A stretch of 24,704 bases of DNA from G963677915 sp963677915 (GTDB taxonomy: Bacteria; Bacillota; Clostridia; Lachnospirales; Vallitaleaceae). Shown here one piece after another: positions 21,386-24,704 of the stretch (position 1 is its first letter; each line of letters begins with the position of its first letter). The stretch covers positions 1-24,704 of the forward strand of contig CAXXGE010000022.1 of assembly GCA_963677915.2 (NCBI GenBank). The letters run 5' to 3'. The notes beneath the pieces were generated by a model. That model worked only from the letters and a program-made list of their open reading frames with translations. It was not told the DNA's origin and searched no databases. The position numbers and the translations under genes were made by a program.

Positions 21386-23041
21386 TTATTCCATGATCAA
21401 GTCATCGATAGGCGCCCCTGGAGCAACCATCGGAAAAACCTTCTCATCCATGTGTATCACACAGTTGATGATGACCGGCCCTTCTGTTGCCATTGCTTTT
21501 TTCAGCGTCGGTTCAAGTTCCTCTTCCGAACGGATATTGAAAGCAGTAATGCCAAATGCATCTGCAAGGCTATCATAGTTGATTTCATCAAGGTGTGTGA
21601 ACGAATACCGTTTGTCATAAAAGATTGTTTGCCATTGTCTGACCATGCCCAGTACCTGGTTGTTGAGAACCAGCACTTTGATCGGCAGATTGTATCGGGC
21701 CGCCGTAATCATTTCATTCAGATTCATTCTGAAGCTGCCGTCACCGGCTATGTTGACCACGAGTCTGTCCGGGAATGCCGCCTGTGCCCCAAGTGCGGCG
21801 CCTGTACCGTATCCCATTGTGCCCAGCCCCCCTGAAGTGAGGAACTGTCTGGGCTCCTTGAACTTGTAATACTGTGCCGCCCACATCTGGTGCTGTCCGA
21901 CTTCCGTACTGATGATGGCATTGCCGCCAGTCACTTCATACAGTTTTTCAACAGCCAGCTGACCGGTTAGTCCCGGTGGATACTTCAGCGGGAATTTCTC
22001 ACTGATATCCTTGACCTCATTCAGCCAGTTGGTGTTGTCCTGCTGGGGAAGCGTCTCGTTCAACGCCTTAAGCACAAGCTTGACATCGCCAATGATATGG
22101 TGGTCTACAGTGACGTTCTTGTTGATTTCCGCAGGATCAATGTCGATGTGCAGAATCTTCGCTCCGCGCGCGAACTTGGATGTGTCACCCGTCACACGGT
22201 CGCTGAATCTGGCGCCTATGGCAATCAGCAGGTCACAGTTCTGGACGCCGATATTGGAAGCCTTTGTGCCGTGCATACCGATCATGCCCGTATACAGCTC
22301 ATGAGTGCCTGGGAATCCGCCCATGCCCATAAGACTGCATGCGACAGGTGCCTGGGTCTTCTCCGCAAAAGCAATCATTTCCTCTTGGGCGTCCGATAGA
22401 ACTACACCGCCACCTGCGAAGATATAAGGCTTTTTTGCTTCCTTTATCATATCGATGGCTGCTTTCAAATCTTCGGATTTCACATCCGAGAAACGTCTTT
22501 CAATCGTTCTTGGCGCCTTGTATTCATAATGGGTCTTTCTAAGCGACACATCTTTCGGTATGTCGATCAACACCGGACCCGGACGCCCTTCCTGGGCAAT
22601 GTAGAAAGCTTCGCGAATCACATTCGCCAGGTCTTCGACATTTTTGACAATATAATTGTGCTTGCATACAGGTGCCGTGATGCCTGCAATATCGACTTCC
22701 TGGAAGCTGTCTCTCCCCAAAAGGCCGACAGGTACGTTGCCTGTGATGGCTACCATAGGAATGGAATCCATATAGGCAGTCGCTATACCCGTGACAAGGT
22801 TGGTTGCTCCGGGACCAGAAGTGGCTATACAGACACCGACCTTACCGGTCGCTCTGGAATAGCCATCGGCGGCATGCGATGCACCTTGCTCATGTGATGT
22901 CAGAATATGGGTGAAATGGTCAAGCTGTTTGAACAGTTCGTCGTATATGTAGAGGACTGCGCCTCCCGGAAATCCGAAAACCGTATCGACACCCTGCTCC
23001 TTCAAACACTCCAGGAGTATTTGGGAACCGTTCAATTCCAT
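21386..23041 (-). CDS. ilvB: Acetolactate synthase large subunit
   Basis: Thiamine diphosphate enzyme that joins two pyruvates (or pyruvate and 2-oxobutyrate) in valine, leucine and isoleucine synthesis. The N-terminal domain has VFGFPGGAVL and the catalytic glutamate E51 in SHEQGASHAADG, then TSGPGATNLVTGIATAYMD; the C-terminal domain has the ThDP motif starting GDGSFRMN and ending LNNQVLGMV. RHxD-type FAD-region sequence (GARFSDRVTGD) supports the anabolic, FAD-dependent type. 551 residues. ATG at 23041 follows AAGGAGGGAAACT, 11 bases after ilvD. The regulatory subunit gene ilvN is not next to it. Confidence 0.96.
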   Translation of the reverse strand: MELNGSQILLECLKEQGVDTVFGFPGGAVLYIYDELFKQLDHFTHILTSHEQGASHAADGYSRATGKVGVCIATSGPGATNLVTGIATAYMDSIPMVAITGNVPVGLLGRDSFQEVDIAGITAPVCKHNYIVKNVEDLANVIREAFYIAQEGRPGPVLIDIPKDVSLRKTHYEYKAPRTIERRFSDVKSEDLKAAIDMIKEAKKPYIFAGGGVVLSDAQEEMIAFAEKTQAPVACSLMGMGGFPGTHELYTGMIGMHGTKASNIGVQNCDLLIAIGARFSDRVTGDTSKFARGAKILHIDIDPAEINKNVTVDHHIIGDVKLVLKALNETLPQQDNTNWLNEVKDISEKFPLKYPPGLTGQLAVEKLYEVTGGNAIISTEVGQHQMWAAQYYKFKEPRQFLTSGGLGTMGYGTGAALGAQAAFPDRLVVNIAGDGSFRMNLNEMITAARYNLPIKVLVLNNQVLGMVRQWQTIFYDKRYSFTHLDEINYDSLADAFGITAFNIRSEEELEPTLKKAMATEGPVIINCVIHMDEKVFPMVAPGAPIDDLIME

Positions 23042-23052
23042 AGTTTCCCTCC

Positions 23053-24704
23053 TTATTTCAAAATAGCGCCTGTGCTTGCAGAAGTAACAAGTTTGGCATA
23101 GCGCGCTACATAACCTGTCTTGATTTTCGGTTCAAGCGGCTTGAATGTTTTACGGCGTTCTTCAAGTGTTTCGTCGGATACATCCAGGTGGATCGTAGCG
23201 GCTGGAATATCGATGGCAATGGTATCGCCTTCCTTAACAAGCCCTATGATACCGCCTTCTGCAGCTTCAGGCGAGACATGTCCGATTGCAGCCCCTCTTG
23301 TTGCTCCCGAGAAACGGCCATCCGTGATCAGTGCCACTGATTTGTCAAGGCCCATACCGGCAAGCGCTGAAGTAGGAGAAAGCATCTCCCTCATACCGGG
23401 TCCGCCTTTTGGCCCTTCGTATCGGATCACGACAACATCTCCTGCTATTATCTCCTTGGCATAGATTGCTTTGATCGCTGCATCCTCGGAATCGAAAACC
23501 CTTGCAGGTCCGGTATGCTTGTGCATCTCCGGTGCAACAGCAGCCCGTTTGACAACACAGCCGTCTTTTGCAATGTTTCCAAACAGGGCAGCAATACCGC
23601 CGGTAGCGCTGTATGGGTTGTCAATCGGCCTGACGACTGTTTCATCCCTGTTGACTGCCCTAAGGATATTCTCCTCAATTGTCATACCGTTCACTGTCAT
23701 GAGACTTGTGTCGATAAGATTATTCTTTGCCAGTTCCTTAAGGACAACCTGGATGCCGCCTGCGTTGTAAAGGTCCTGAATATGGTGTGGACCAGCCGGA
23801 GCAAGTTTGCACAGGTTTGGCGTCTTGGCACTGACTTCATTCGCCATATCAAGGTTGAAAGGCACGCCTGCTTCATATGCAATCGCAGGAATGTGAAGCA
23901 TTGTATTGGTACTGCATCCAAGTGCCATGTCAACAGACAACGCATTTTGGAACGCTTTCTCGTTCATGATGTCTCGAGGCTTGATATCCTTTTCAAGCAG
24001 TTCCATCACCTTCATGCCGGCCGTCTTCGCCAAACGGATTCTTTCCGCATATACAGCGGGCACTGTGCCGTTACCAGGCAGCCCCATTCCGATCGCTTCT
24101 GTCAGGCAGTTCATGCTGTTGGCAGTAAACATGCCGGAACAGGATCCGCAGGTTGGGCAGGCGCTGTCTTCGCAAGCCATGACCTCTTCTTCGGTCATAA
24201 GACCGGCCTTGTATGAACCGACCGCTTCAAATACCGAGTTCAGGTCAAGGTATTTGCCGTCTTTTTCAATGGAAAGCATCGGACCGCCGCTGACAAAGAT
24301 GGATGGCACGTTGACACGCGCTGCAGCCATCAGCATGCCGGGTACGACTTTGTCGCAGTTTGGCACGAATACCAGTGCATCCAGTCCGTGGGCTAGTGCC
24401 ATCGTCTCGATGGAATCAGCAATAAGCTCTCTGGAGACCAGCGAGTAGTGCATACCCGTATGTCCCATGGCGATGCCATCACAGACAGCAATCGCAGGGA
24501 ATTCGACAGGCAGGCCGCCCGCCATGAGTACGCCTTTTTTTGCCGCTTCCACGATTGTATCCAGGTGAATATGGCCGGGTACAATATCGTTTTGTGAGTT
24601 GACTATGCCGATCAACGGCCTCTTTAGTTCTTCATTGGTGTATCCCATTGCTTTGAACAGGGAACGGTGCGGTGCACGTTCAATACCGCTCTTAACATTA
24701 TCGC
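23053..24704 (-). CDS. ilvD: Dihydroxy-acid dehydratase IlvD (5' end beyond window)
   Basis: Iron-sulfur dehydratase of branched-chain amino acid and pantothenate synthesis, converting 2,3-dihydroxy acids to 2-oxo acids. The frame stays open to the window edge and reads DNVKSGIERAPHRSLFKAMG before the internal ATG at 24648, so only a few N-terminal residues (normally MRSD...) are missing. The cluster cysteines are in AVCDGIAMG, VPNCDKVVPG and PTCGSCSGMF; the late motif DGRFSGATRG holds the catalytic serine. It ends STGAILK. About 549 residues are visible. It is co-transcribed with ilvB; the promoter and any leader lie outside the window. Confidence 0.96.
   Translation of the reverse strand, partial: DNVKSGIERAPHRSLFKAMGYTNEELKRPLIGIVNSQNDIVPGHIHLDTIVEAAKKGVLMAGGLPVEFPAIAVCDGIAMGHTGMHYSLVSRELIADSIETMALAHGLDALVFVPNCDKVVPGMLMAAARVNVPSIFVSGGPMLSIEKDGKYLDLNSVFEAVGSYKAGLMTEEEVMACEDSACPTCGSCSGMFTANSMNCLTEAIGMGLPGNGTVPAVYAERIRLAKTAGMKVMELLEKDIKPRDIMNEKAFQNALSVDMALGCSTNTMLHIPAIAYEAGVPFNLDMANEVSAKTPNLCKLAPAGPHHIQDLYNAGGIQVVLKELAKNNLIDTSLMTVNGMTIEENILRAVNRDETVVRPIDNPYSATGGIAALFGNIAKDGCVVKRAAVAPEMHKHTGPARVFDSEDAAIKAIYAKEIIAGDVVVIRYEGPKGGPGMREMLSPTSALAGMGLDKSVALITDGRFSGATRGAAIGHVSPEAAEGGIIGLVKEGDTIAIDIPAATIHLDVSDETLEERRKTFKPLEPKIKTGYVARYAKLVTSASTGAILK

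Noticed and set aside
23515..24216. A 233-residue plus-strand frame opposite ilvD
   Set aside because: Antisense to strongly conserved IlvD and without a start signal.
1..24704. Transfer of a bacterial operon into a ciliate chromosome
   Set aside because: The bacterial part keeps promoters, ribosome sites, overlaps and terminators and shows no recoding or introns; a chimeric assembly is simpler.
1..24704. CRISPR arrays, tRNA or rRNA genes, insertion sequences
   Set aside because: I saw no spaced direct repeats, cloverleaf-like sequence, ribosomal RNA motifs or transposase genes on either strand.

Overview
The window is a join of two unrelated pieces of DNA. Bases 1 to about 650-675 are very AT-rich and contain one long open frame only if TAA and TAG are read as glutamine: 16 in-frame TAA/TAG codons, no TGA, and a candidate 50-nt GT...AG intron that restores the frame. 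That is the signature of a ciliate nuclear gene (or, less likely, another eukaryote with the same code). From about base 672 to the end the DNA is bacterial: near-balanced base composition, strong AGGAGG-type ribosome binding sites, tight overlapping genes, and a gene set typical of Bacillota, most likely a Clostridia-type anaerobe (mraZ-led division cluster, nrdR after ftsZ, GerW/YtfJ with DUF2953, TIGR01906 membrane protein, DUF134 and ferredoxin-ATPase genes). The simplest explanation is a chimeric contig from a sample holding both a ciliate and its associated bacteria; real integration is not supported by anything visible.

Bacterial layout, mostly on the minus strand and read here from high to low coordinates. 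(1) ilvD (cut by the window edge) and ilvB, branched-chain amino acid synthesis, closed by a strong terminator at 21348-21375. (2) rpsA, a four-domain S1 protein, whose stop codon abuts that of a plus-strand DUF2161 nuclease-like gene. (3) A seven-gene minus-strand operon (19282 down to 15149): two unrecognised proteins, a TIGR01906 membrane protein, a DUF2953 protein, GerW/YtfJ, a small membrane protein and a UPF0145 protein, ending at a hairpin. (4) Plus-strand ychF, alone with its own promoter, divergent from lgt. (5) lgt with a strong terminator. (6) The division and wall cluster mraZ-rsmH-ftsL-ftsI-murF-mraY-ftsW-ftsQ-ftsZ-nrdR, with a consensus promoter and four MraZ boxes in front of mraZ. 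(7) After a hairpin, a small operon for a DUF134 regulator, a NifX/NifB-type cofactor protein and two ParA/MinD-like ATPases carrying ferredoxin clusters; the last one is frameshifted near its start and cut off by the join to the ciliate DNA.

The genes fit together as a housekeeping region: precursor synthesis (murF, mraY), septal synthesis (ftsW, ftsI), divisome assembly (ftsL, ftsQ, ftsZ) and lipoprotein maturation (lgt). The least explained parts are the DUF134/ferredoxin-ATPase operon with its paired palindromic operators, the two unknown proteins heading the GerW operon, and the recoded eukaryotic fragment at the left end.
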